From the NCBI GenBank assembly GCA_029721435.1, contig CM056577.1, positions 30,410,719-30,474,718 on the forward strand: a stretch of 64,000 nt of DNA, read 5' to 3'. Every line of letters begins with the position of its first letter. Position 1 is the stretch's first letter. Positions 54,894-64,000 of this stretch are shown here, piece after piece. The notes beneath the pieces are model-generated. The model was not told the DNA's origin. It saw only the letters and a list, made by a program, of their open reading frames with translations, and searched no databases. This DNA is from Gymnothorax reevesii. Lineage: Eukaryota; Chordata; Actinopteri; Anguilliformes; Muraenidae. The position numbers and the translations under genes were made by a program.

Positions 54894-54894
54894 A

Positions 54895-55530
54895 ATGCCC
54901 TTTGGACAGGCGAGACCAAAGTGGAGTTGTTTGGCCATAATGCAAAGTGCCATGTCTGGTGCAAACCAAACTCAGCATATCAACACAAACACCTCATACA
55001 ACTGACAAGCATAGAATTGGAGGGATGATTTGGGCTTGTTTTGCAGCCACAGGATCTGGGCACCTTGCACTCATTGAGTCGACCATGAACTCCTCTGTGT
55101 ACCAAAGTATTCTACAGTCAAATATGAAACCCTCTGTATGACAGCCAAAGCTTGGCTGCAATTGGGTCATGCCACAGTGCAACGATCCCAACTAAGCACA
55201 CCAGGAAATCTACGACAGAATGGCTGGGGGGAAAAAAAAACTAAAAAACTCAAGTTCTTCCAATGGCCCAGTCGAAGTCCAGACCTCAGTCCGATTCAAA
55301 TGCAGTGGTAGGACCTTAAGAGAGCTGTGCATAAACAAATACCCTCAACCATCAATGAACTGAGGCAATATTGTAAGAGGAGTAAACTAAAATTCCTCCA
55401 CCACAATGTGAGAGACTGATAAAATCATATAGAAAACAATTAGTTCAAGTTATTGCTGCTAATAAAGGTGGTTCTACAAGCTATTAAATTATGGAGTGTT
55501 ATTGGTTTTTCACCAATGAAATCTGCATTT
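54895..55530 (+). pseudogene. Tc1/mariner transposase remnant
   Basis: Frames switch, but the order of motifs follows the second half of a Tc1 transposase: TKVELFGHNAK, then GGMIWACFAATGSGHLALIES (about 55015-55080), then the region before the last catalytic Glu ('ccagtcgaagtccagacctc', about 55270), where the codons read SPIQ instead of an NP(I/T)E-type motif. Stops lie at 54996 and 55141. A typical Tc1 3' region ('ctgctaataaaggtggttc', 55455) follows. The N-terminal half and both inverted repeats are missing. Confidence 0.7.
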
Positions 55531-56560
55531 TGGCTGAATTTTAGTTTAATTAATGATGGCACGGTGGAATCTGTTGTGTGTTATGTTACACCTGAGGATT
55601 TATTTACCCAACTTTAGGACCTGATAAGGTGTAAGGGTTGTGCTTCGTACACAGTTCAGGTGCATGGAGGACAGGAAGTTGAGGACTGACTCAGGTGCAA
55701 GGATGGACTTGTTATTATTTATTATGCCTACTGTACAGGAGAAGGCACAAACTAAGCAATACAAAACAAACAGGAATCAAGGTGATTGATTAATAAACAC
55801 TATTGGTAATCCAGACTCTGGGCATCAGCTGCAGTAACAATGTATTACAAATAGAAACCAAAAGTTCTTCAATATAAATAGCTGGATAAAACAATAAACA
55901 GCACGAAGTTAGAGTTAGAGCTTAAATCCATGCGAGAGGCAGGGCACTGAGTCTATGCAAGACTAGGAATGCAATACAAGTGAGTGGTTACGGGACTTCG
56001 CAATGACTGAGTGTGAAGCTCAGCCTTAAGTAACACTTTATTACCACACAGTCAAAATGAAACACAGATGCAGGCAATGATTGAAGACTGAAGAATGCAG
56101 TCTGGGTCTTAATAGACCGGTGAGCTGGATGGGTGGAGGCATGGTCTTACATAAGTATCAACTGATTCTTTTTAATGTCCTGATACATAAAAAAGTACAC
56201 GATAGAGGGTGTACATTATTTTTCCCATGATGGCAAGTGTTCTGCCTGAACTTTCTATTAATTGCATTAAAGCATAGACAAATAAATAAATAAATAGTGC
56301 TATGAAAATAATCCTGGCATTTTATTTATCCTGGCAATGATCCTGTTATTAATTCTATTTTTTCAATTTGAATTGGACAAATATAACAAAAATATTATTG
56401 CACTTTCATGGAATATTTCTGACATTTCTTTTTCGCTTCTTGTGAAGTGCAGACCAAAAAAAAAAAGCCTCTTATTATTATTAAATACATAGTTTCATTT
56501 TTACTATCATTTGTATGAAATATCTTCAAAAAATACAGCCAGTTTGCACTCATATGTGAA
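55531..56560. other. Unassigned DNA, possibly an old LTR remnant
   Basis: No gene recognised. The segment 55590-56130 ('ggacttgttattatttattatgcc', 'gagaaggcacaaac', 'aataaacagcacgaag') has a composition like the minus-strand LTR at 60250-61273, with an inverted AATAA-type signal, but ends could not be matched. Confidence 0.3.
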
Positions 56561-56689
56561 ATTAGTCATGTGTATTTCACTACATATATTTCATTAGTCC
56601 CCCCCCCCAGCCAAAGGGCAGGTTGGTGGACTATTAATTTAGGCCATGTCCGTGCGTTTGTCAATTGTGATCAATTACACCCAACTGGT

Positions 56690-56850
56690 TCCAGGACTCT
56701 TCGTTCCCAGTATTTTTCCTCCCTGGACCTTTTGTCCCCAAATTTTTTATCCCTGGACATTTTGTTCACATGGACTTTTCATCCCCGGACTCTTCGTCCC
56801 CAAGGACTATAATAAGGGTTAAGGTTAGGGTAAGGGTTCAGGAAAGTGTT
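56690..56850. repeat. Degenerate GGACnTTTTGTCCC short tandem repeat and telomere-like words
   Basis: Variants of 'ggactcttcgtcccc' / 'ggaccttttgtccccaa' occur about six times at 17-20 bp spacing (56693-56808). Then 'agggttaaggttagggtaagggtt' (56813-56836) resembles degenerate TTAGGG telomere repeats. Confidence 0.65.
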
Positions 56851-56920
56851 ATAATACAGGAAGAGGGCAAAGCATTTCTGAGGATGAACCATCCAGGGAC
56901 ACAGACTCTGGGGACTTAAA

Positions 56921-56921
<1 letters not shown>

Positions 56922-56971
<50 letters not shown>

Positions 56972-57339
56972 CATCAATTTTACATAGCGCTTTTCTGCTT
57001 TCTGAGCACTCAAAGACGCTTTACAAGTATACATTATTCATTCACGCTCTGATGGTAGTAAACTACGTTTTTGTAGCCACAGCTGCCCTGGGGCAAACTG
57101 ACGGAAGCGTGGCTGCCAGTATGCGCCTACGGCCCCTCCGACCACCACCGAACATTCACACACAGCCATACAGTATTCCAATATACTGCATGTTTTTGTG
57201 GGTGGGGGAAACCGGAGTACCCGGAGAAAACCCACACGAACACCGGGAGAACATGCAAACTCCACACAAAAAGGCCCCAGGCTGGATTCGAATCCACAAC
57301 CTTCATGCTGTGAGGTGCCACCATGCCACCGTGCCGCCC
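56922..57339 (-). mobile_element. tRNA-headed SINE with (ATT)n tail, minus strand
   Basis: Read on the minus strand it starts GGGCGGCACGG at 57339, has B-box-like GATTCGAATCC (57288-57298) and the SINE body 'gtttgcatgttctccc'. Its 3' part ends 'aaagcgctatgtaaaattga' and a tail of about 16 ATT triplets (56922-56970). The head is shared with the SINE at 33302-33620 but the 3' part differs, so the two use different tails. No target duplication is visible. Overlapping frames of up to 106 codons are incidental. Confidence 0.8.
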
Positions 57340-58107
57340 AGCTCAGGGCAGCAAGAGTCCAAGAGCCCCTGAAACTATACGCAGAAGCACTACCATTTTA
57401 CACTGACTCTACTACTATAGTGAGTTGACTTGGCAAAAAACCAAAAATCTACAAGCCTCTGAGGGGCTGCTTACCGGTAGTTTTTTTATTCACACATCCC
57501 CGTTGTATAGTATGTTGGTAAAATAATTCACAATTCCACAAGTTAGTAGAGCCTAAGCTTGGGCCGATTTCCGGTTCAACCAGTTCAATCCGGTTTACTT
57601 GATTGAACTGGTTCATTTTATATGGACTGTTGGACCTGGTCCGTTATTATAAAAAAAAAATAATAATAATAATTTTTTTTGAAGTGTCCAAAACGTGTCC
57701 AAAATGTTAAAATATAGCTCACAAAAACTTGCTGCTGACGGTGTCACGTGTATTTGCTGACGGGTCATTCCGTGCCAACTTACCTAAAATTTCAAAAACC
57801 TCCCCAGGTCAGCTCCTCAGATTTTGCTGGAAAAATTCTTAAATGTATATCTACATATACTCAGACCACAGTGATTATAAGGTCATTATCTATTCACATG
57901 GACATTTCTGCCAGGATAACACTGTTAGGTGATGAATTATAAAAGTTTTAACATAAGCCCTTGCCTCGGAGGGCTCGAAAATGGGCCAATTTTGTCCCCT
58001 AGTTTGACCATGTGGCTAGGGGTTTAGGATCTTAATATTTTTTCTGATGATTGCCTCATATAAGGTATATATCTACTCCCTAAATAATTTTATCTAATGC
58101 ACATGTA
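57340..58107. other. Unassigned DNA with a small palindrome
   Basis: 'aaccagttcaatc' (57578-57590) and 'gattgaactggtt' (57601-57613) are exact inverted repeats around a 10-bp spacer, probably the core of a foldback MITE or a hairpin. From about 57755 ('gacgggtcattccgtgccaa') the sequence resembles a dispersed fish repeat that runs to the Tc1 junction near 58107. Confidence 0.45.
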
Positions 58108-58875
58108 TTCATATTAAAATCATTAAGAAGTTTAAAACAACTGGAACAGTGGTAAACAAGCCTGGACGAGGACGCAAGGTTATTTTGCCACCACGCACAA
58201 TGAGGAGGATGGTAAGAGAAATAAAATGTTCCCCTAAGCTCACTGTTAAAGAATTGCAACAAATGGTAGCATCTCGGGGGTCACAAAGTCTCCAAAACAA
58301 CCATCAGGCGCGATCTACATGCCAAAAAGCTGTTTGGGAGGCATGCACGGAAAAAATCTTTTCTCATTCACAATCATAAACGCAAATATCTGGAGTTCGC
58401 TAAGCGGTACAGGGACTTCAGCTGGGACCTTGTGCTTTGGTCAGATGAGAACGGGATAGAGCTTTTTGGCAACAAACACTCTAAGTGTGTCTGGCGGAAC
58501 ACAAAAGATGAGCATGCAGAAAAGCACCTCATGCCCATGGTGAAGTATGGGGGAAGATTGGTGATGCTGTGGGCCTGTTTCTCTTCCAGAGGCCCTGGGA
58601 ACCTTGCTAGGGTGCATAGCATCACAAATGTTTTGAAATTCCAGGACGTTTTAAATCAAAATCTAGTAGCCTCTGCCCGAAAGCTGAAGATGGGTCGTCG
58701 CTGGGTCTTTCAGCAAGATAATGACCCTAAACATGTGGCCAAATGTACACAGAAATGGTTCACCAGAGGCAGAATCAAGCTCCTCCCAAGGCCATCTCAG
58801 TCCCCAGACCTCAACCCCACTGAAAACCTGCGGAGAGAGGGCAGAGGAGAGGACCCAGGTCGCTGGATGATTTAG
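58108..58875 (+). pseudogene. Tc1 transposase pseudogene with intact DD34E triad
   Basis: The N-terminal helix-turn-helix region (58110-58260, with GRGRK at about 58164) is in one frame. An extra G in the G-run near 58278 shifts to the frame that carries the catalytic domain. There the triad is intact: Asp in LWSDEN (about 58435), Asp in QQDNDPKH (about 58718) and, 34 residues later, Glu in NPTENL. The C-terminal part diverges after ENL and stops at 58873-58875. Family members cut at TA. The shift and lost left repeat make it inactive. Confidence 0.85.
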
Positions 58876-59217
58876 AGAGATTGTGCAAATAGGAATGGTT
58901 GAAGATCCCTCTTTCTGTATTCTCCCATCTTGTTAAACATTATAGGACAAGATTAGGTTCTGTTTTGTTGGCAAAAGGGGGTTGTACTAAGTATTAACAT
59001 CAGGGTTGCTAATAATTGTGGCACACATGATTTGATGTAAAAGAATCATTTCTTAATGTGGGATTTTTTTCCACTGAATAAATGCACTTGAATTAAAGGT
59101 TGGATTTTCCTCTTTTTGTCATTGTGGTCCTGTATTATTTAGAGAAAAAAAACTGAATTTATTAGAAGCTAAAGAACACATCTTAACTAGGGGTGCCAAT
59201 AATTATGGAGGGCGCTG
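58108..59217 (+). mobile_element. Tc1 transposon, 5'-truncated
   Basis: The right inverted repeat is intact: it ends 'ggggtgccaataattatgg' and 'agggcgctg' at 59217, next to TA (59218-59219). The left repeat is missing. Coding sequence begins abruptly at about 58108, where unrelated sequence ends. The right end lies inside Penelope coding sequence, so this Tc1 jumped into the older Penelope-like element and later lost its left side together with the Penelope 5' part. Confidence 0.85.
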
Positions 59218-59218
59218 T

Positions 59219-60249
59219 ACCTGTTTCCCTCATTCTGCAGGCATTGAAGCGCTGTCACATTTCTTTGACAGAAGAGGCACTTCAATCCTCCCTCCTAATG
59301 AATTCTTACTGACACTTGCGGAATTAATTTTATCCCATTATTATTTTCTGTATGCCGGGTCTTTCTATCTACAAAGGCGAGGTGTTAGAATGGGCAGGTC
59401 CTTTGCACCATCTTTTGCATGTTTGGTTATGGGTCTGTGGGAGGAGAAATACATTCATAATTCTGTTAATAACCACTTTTTCTCCAAAATTGTAATCTGG
59501 AAAAGACACATTAATGATATTTTATGTGTCTGGTCTGGGACCTTTAAAGAGTTGAGGGACTTTGTGGATTATCTAAATTCTACCACAGCATATTTACGTT
59601 TCACAGTGGAAGAATATCCAGTGAAAATTAATTTCCTGGATTTGACAATTTATAAAAATGATCAAGGGGGATTAGAATCCGCAAATTATCGCAAACCATT
59701 GAGCAGAAACACTCTTTTACGAGTAGACAGTCATCACCCGAAACAACTCATTAAGAATATTCCAACGGGACAATTTTTGAGTTCAAAACGGAACTGCAGC
59801 AGACAGGAGGAGTTTGAAAGCAAAGCAGCAGATATGATTGAACGCTTCCGTGAAGGAGGCTATGCTGAGAAGGAAATCATGTCAGCCTACCAGAATGCGA
59901 TGCGCACCCCTCGGCCCCGCCTCCTTCGTCAACAACATGTCTGTTTTTCCACAGAATACTCTCCCATTGCAGGGGAAATCAAAAACATTATAAAAAAACA
60001 CTGGCGTGTTTTACAATGCGACCCTGCCCTCAAACATATGTGCACGAAACCCCCCTTGATCTCTTATTGAGGTCACGATCTCTCAGAGATCAATTGGTGC
60101 AGTCTATGGTGCCGCCCCCCCCATCCTCCAAATCTACATGGTTGCCCCCTCCACCTACAGGATTTTATCAGTGTGGGCATTGTACCTATTGCTCCAGTTC
60201 ATCTAACTCCAAATATATTTGTCACCCACACACAGGTAAAAAATATAAG
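59219..60249 (+). pseudogene. Penelope-like reverse transcriptase, C-terminal half
   Basis: The frame begins at the Tc1 boundary (TCFPHSAGIEALSHF) and contains FYLQRRGVRMG (about 59363-59395, RT motif B) and RHIND at 59504-59518, where family members have a Y-x-D-D box; the first catalytic Asp codon is AAT (Asn). The thumb region follows (YRKPLSRNTLLRVDSHHPKQLIKNIP). A stop appears at 60068-60070 after a small deletion shifts the frame. The next frame continues with a Cys-rich linker (CGHCTYC) up to the LTR. The missing N-terminal half, the Asp-to-Asn change and the frameshift make it inactive. Confidence 0.85.
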
Positions 60250-61273
60250 TGATATGGAATCAGTTGACACCAGATGCGGGAATGAGGATTTTATTATTAA
60301 CAAAACAAAACAGGCACGAGGGCCAACAAAAAACTTGGCCCAAAGGGTTGCAAAAAACAAACTGAGGTAAGCTACACAGAGCTATAAACAATAAATGCAA
60401 AAAGGCAAAAAACAAAAAGGCACTGGAAACTCCAGGCGAGAAGACCAAGAAAAATAAATAACAAGACTAAATATATATACACAAAACAAGAGGCTAGGAC
60501 GAGACTTGAAACTAGAAATGCTAGGGGACTTGACAACAAGAACTTGGCTACACTTGCACATGCAATGAGACGCGAGACACTGTCTGCCAGCCAACTTCCA
60601 CCGCATCCAGATAAAGGCTCAGAAATCATGACATGAGGGGTAACACCTGGAGAGAGAGAAACAAGAGGCATGGCAAGATCAAGACATGGACAGAGATTGG
60701 ATGACAAAACTTGCTCATTAAGAGAATGAGCGTGCTCAGCTTAAGTACCAATTAAGTATGCAGTTTGAAAGCAGCATGAATGTTCAGAACAGAAAAGCAC
60801 AGCAAGATCTTGAAATAGCAAAGCAGGAATCATGACAACAAACTCCCTGTCTAAATTAGTAGTATTAGTAATGTGCCTATCTAAGAATTACACCACCCAG
60901 TGAGTGTTAGTAAATGTTAGTAACTTAAAAACAGTTAATTGCCAATTAAGCTTAGAGAGCCCCGAATCAGCACAGCACAGAAGGAAGAGGGAAATACCAA
61001 AGCCAACCAGAGCTCAGAAATGTGCAGCAACGAAGGCACGGGGCGGAACGCAGACAAGCGGTGGAGTGGCATGGCAGACCTGGCATGAAACAAAACATGG
61101 AAAAGTAAAAACATGGACATGGACATGAATAATGAAATGCTTGAACCTGACACAAGAAACTGTTAAAACTGTGACTGAACATGAACTATGAAACTATGAA
61201 ATCTAGAACATGAAACTGTTAAAACCATAAGCAATACTGTTCTGGCCAAAGGCCAGAACCCTGGAACACAACA
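60250..61273 (-). mobile_element. Solo LTR, 1,024 bp, minus strand, inside the Penelope-like element
   Basis: Bounded by TG (60250-60251) and CA (61272-61273) and flanked by ATAAG (60245-60249 and 61274-61278), a clean 5-bp target duplication. On its own strand it starts TGTTGTGTTCC and has AATAATAAAA close to its end, the expected polyadenylation signal position. Its start, length and word content ('gttagtaa', 'gcaaagcatgg'-like runs) suggest a relative of the LTRs at 13471 and 22906, though more diverged. Reading frames in it are incidental. Confidence 0.88.
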
Positions 61274-61635
61274 ATAAGATCAACTCATTAATAAACTGCA
61301 GCACCACTCACGTCTTTTATATCCTCAAGTGTCCATGTGGATTGCTTTATGTTGGCCAAACCAAACGCTCCCTGAAACTCTGCATCGCCGAACGCAAGGC
61401 GGTTATTCGTAATCAAAATATGGACTATGCGATAGCAAGACATTGTGCCCGAATAAAATCATGGTTCGGCTGCATCATTAAAATTTTGCGGCATCGAAAA
61501 AAATTGTTCCTTCCCAGAGAGGTGGGAGATATTATTAATGAATTACTCAAAAAAGAGGCTTACTGGATCTACACATTAATTACGGTGGAACCTCGTGGAT
61601 TAAATGAAGAGTTAAACCTTTCTTGTTTTCTGTAA
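61274..61635 (+). pseudogene. Penelope-like GIY-YIG endonuclease domain
   Basis: In the frame that matches 60247-60249 across the LTR, the sequence shows CPCGLLYVGQTKR (61330-61368), the core of the Penelope-type GIY-YIG nuclease with its preceding Cys pair, then IAERKAVIRNQN and HCARIK. The domain ends at a TAA at 61633-61635. In the family this nuclease nicks target DNA for priming. The open frame itself looks undamaged, but it is cut off from the RT by the LTR. A Cys replaces the Arg often seen after SLKL; the effect is unknown. Confidence 0.85.
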
Positions 61636-62620
61636 AGTGTTGGATTGTAAGTTCCTTGGTCATCATCTGTGTTACATCTTGTTTTTAGTGTGATTGTTGG
61701 TGGAATTACGGGGATTCTCTAGGTAACACCTCCTTGTTGTACGGGGGTCACAGTATTAGCATGTTATGGTTACCTCCCTGGTCCCTTATTTTCCAATTGG
61801 AAGTTTTTCTCTGTGTGTAGGAGGGTATTTAGCTGTCCCAGATTCACCATACATGTCTTGGCACCTTGATAAGTTATACTGGTGATTTGAGTGCTCCAGT
61901 TTCCACTTTATATTCGGATTTACTGTCCTTTCTGCGAGAACCAACCTCCACTGGCAGAGGGGCTGAAGCGCAAGGGGTTCCTTCATTTTAAGAAATAATC
62001 AAGTTTTGTTTCACAAAGGAAAATATGTATGCTAAATTAATCAATATTTGATGTCTGATAATGAATGTTGAGTATGCTCGTGTATGGCAAGTATTTGGTT
62101 GTGGGAGCTTAACCCAGCAAGGTTGTAGAAGTCCTGATAGATGTGCTGCACTTGTCGTGTCCTGCACCTTGACCTTTTTGTCAAATTAGTCCCAAACCAG
62201 ATTGATGTTAATTCATTTGTTGGACAGAGTGATAGACTTTTATTTGCCAAATATAGCACCTTTAGGAATACCAAAATTTTAGACACTGTTCTGTAAAGTT
62301 AATTATTCTTTGTAATTTCTGGCTATTCCCCTCTTACCATTTGTGACACCCCTTAAATTCGACAAAAAACCCTGTTTTATTACAAAAATAAAGTGTTACC
62401 TTAGCGTTAAATGGTGCTATAAGTTGGATGAGGTTTGCCACATGTTAATGATCAGCAGAATCATTACTGTGAAGATCAAGTATAGATTACGCAGTAAATA
62501 TGGACCCTGTACATTGTAAAGAAGAAAGTAACGAGCAGTTGGTTTTTGATTTTGCGAATATTGAGTCATGATCATTGCATTAATACAGATATCTTGGAGT
62601 TGCATTTACTCATTGAACCC
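61636..62620. other. Unassigned DNA downstream of the Penelope-like element
   Basis: It probably includes some Penelope 3' flank, but no hammerhead core or terminal repeat was seen here. An AATAAAG lies near 62386. No gene recognised. Confidence 0.35.
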
Positions 62621-62631
62621 AAGATGTGCAC

Positions 62632-62680
62632 AGATTTAAACAGAAGATCCAGGACATGAAAGAGGAACGCGAGAAACAGG
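62632..62680 (+). other. Exon-like segment (very low confidence)
   Basis: Between 'gatgtgcacag' and the donor-like CAG/gtgaga, 49 bp read FKQKIQDMKEEREKQ in one frame, a composition typical of a coiled-coil exon. The acceptor lacks a good pyrimidine tract, and the frame simply continues into the supposed intron. Chance is a fair explanation. Confidence 0.15.
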
Positions 62681-62809
62681 TGAGAAGATTTGTCCCAAAA
62701 TATATGCTTTTCTCTTCCAGTCAGTGTGCTGAGTCCTCTTTGAAGACTTGCCATGTTTGGTTCCGAATTAAAGGAGTCATTACAATTACTGAGCATGCTC
62801 AGAACGTTG

Positions 62810-63150
62810 AGAACTTAAAGGAGAATTCTGGTGTGAAATTGACTTGGGGTGTATTGAAACATGACAATGAGTACTAACTTTTGTCGAATACCCCACCTCC
62901 GTACGCACGCAACTTTTCGAAATAAATGGCTTTTTAGCAGAAGCTCCCAACTGGCTTACAATGGAAGCGAATCCGGCATAGAGTTGCCATGCAAAGAAAT
63001 CGTTATTTTTTTCATCATGAACAAGGCTCAAAGTAGCTCCACACTTCATCGATAGAATTCCGAGGGCTTTGACATTTAAAACAAGGCACTGAGAACTTTG
63101 AAAATTCACAAGTAGTTTATTAAAAAAGACTATTTGTGCAAACAGTATCT
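62810..63150 (+). repeat. Dispersed repeat fragment
   Basis: 'aaaggagaattctggtgtga' with 'attgacttgggg' and 'gaacttttgtcgaatacccc'-like words resembles a repeat I have seen in other fish sequence. Its end and class could not be determined. Confidence 0.4.
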
Positions 63151-64000
63151 GGAGGCAGTTTCCAGTCGCCTCCATCTTGAAAGACACGATAAATTGATTG
63201 ACGAGCAGGAACGAATAGGAAGGATAGGGGAACAGATTGCAATCTATTAGTTCGTGCACACCGTTTGTGTGTTTCTGCTATGAGCTCATTTAGTAACTTG
63301 CTGTCGGAATTGTTTCGTTTTGGAAGAAATGGTTATCAGGAGCTTATAGCAAAGTATCTTCCAGAAAAGTGGGTATATAACAGTACAGCTACAACCGCAT
63401 GCATGCAAGGCGAGACAGTACAATACTGTGATTTAGGCTCAGCGTAACTGTCCTCTGCCACCATTGGTGAGGTGCTTGGCCACACTAATGGTGGCGCAGG
63501 CCGTTGCTACAAGTTACTGAGGCAGTCCAGTGTTAGGTCACGTGACTAATGCAAGTCAGCTGTTGGAACACACAAAACAGATCAGGGAACAACTGTTTCG
63601 TAAAATGAACGGTGATTGGCTGAACACTGCCGTCACGGTGTTGGTTTTCTGCAGCTTGAATACAGAGCCAAGAGAAGGCGCAGAGGTCCAATGTCCTCTC
63701 ATAACTCTTTACATCACAATATGCTGAAAGGTTATTATAGATTTTTGACCGAATCACACCAAAAATAACTTACAAACTATAGCTTTAACTCAAGAAAAAG
63801 TGTATTCCAAACAAACCTACGCCCCAAATTGTTATCTTATTTTATTTGACTCACTTTTCCCTCTCCCTCTGTAGATGGAATTTCACAAAAAATAGGACCA
63901 AGGGTCCTGTAGCTTACCAGCAAGTAATCTTATAGTGATGATACAAGTTATGAAAATGTCATCTGAAGTTTGACATTTGAATCATTGGAAGTCAATGCAA
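63151..64000. other. Unassigned DNA
   Basis: No gene recognised. An imperfect inverted pair 'gccaccattggtgaggtgcttggcc' / 'ggccacactaatggtggcgc' (63457-63497) may be a small foldback. Frames of 60-75 codons are incidental. Confidence 0.35.

Larger units (their letters stand above)
59220..61635 (+). mobile_element. Penelope-like retroelement, 5'-truncated and split by an LTR
   Basis: The RT C-terminal half (59219-60070), a linker with Cys pairs (60061-60249) and a GIY-YIG endonuclease (61274-61635) follow the order of a Penelope-like element. Its left part was lost where the Tc1 at 58108-59217 sits. A solo LTR with ATAAG duplications interrupts it at 60250-61273. Removing LTR and one duplication leaves the reading frame continuous across the site, which confirms a simple insertion. 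No terminal repeat of this copy was identified downstream. Confidence 0.88.

Noticed and set aside
57052..57372. 106-codon frame with Pro-rich C-terminus
   Set aside because: It spans the minus-strand SINE and depends on its sequence.
62632..62680. Mini-exon of a host coiled-coil gene
   Set aside because: Kept only as a very low-confidence feature; acceptor is weak and no partner exon is visible.

Overview
The window looks like a gene-poor, repeat-rich stretch of a ray-finned fish genome, probably a teleost. The evidence is the repeat content: a Gmr1-type Ty3/Gypsy retrotransposon, Tc1-family transposons with fish-type terminal repeats, a tRNA-headed SINE, a Penelope-like element and several hAT-like miniature elements. 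This is inference from sequence patterns recognised by eye; no search was run. No host protein-coding gene is supported with confidence. A few short exon-like pieces with good splice signals are listed at low confidence.

Layout. 1-5.3 kb: a solo LTR with a 4-bp target duplication, then a broken two-ORF LINE with an internal deletion. 5.5-17 kb: mostly unassigned DNA with hAT-like MITEs, LINE tails and a 1.2-kb solo LTR (13.5-14.7 kb). 17.8-21.5 kb: a dispersed non-coding repeat. 21.5-25.4 kb: a three-level nest, a Tc1 transposon split by a solo LTR that is itself split by a minisatellite-bearing repeat rich in AGGTCA half-sites. 25.4-33.3 kb: mainly unassigned DNA with two exon-like segments. 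33.3-37.9 kb: a SINE with a 12-bp target duplication, a candidate 3.2-kb inverted-repeat element carrying a 139-bp tandem array, and a foldback MITE. 38.8-43.2 kb: a 4.4-kb element with ~360-bp inverted repeats and a 6-bp target duplication, holding further nested elements and a possible minus-strand first exon.

43.6-49.6 kb is the clearest feature: a nearly complete Gmr1-like retrotransposon. Its two 498-bp LTRs look identical. It has TTGC target duplications, a tRNA-Pro-like primer site and a polypurine tract. One gag-pol frame carries integrase upstream of reverse transcriptase, which is the reverse of the usual Gypsy order, and is closed early by a TAA in RNase H. The solo LTR at 150-532 is an older relative.

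49.6-64 kb holds a hammerhead-like motif, a ~300-bp tandem repeat, two decayed Tc1 elements, a minus-strand SINE, and a Penelope-like element whose reading frame is split by a 1,024-bp solo LTR with an ATAAG duplication. The window therefore records successive insertions, and several can be ordered in time from the nesting.
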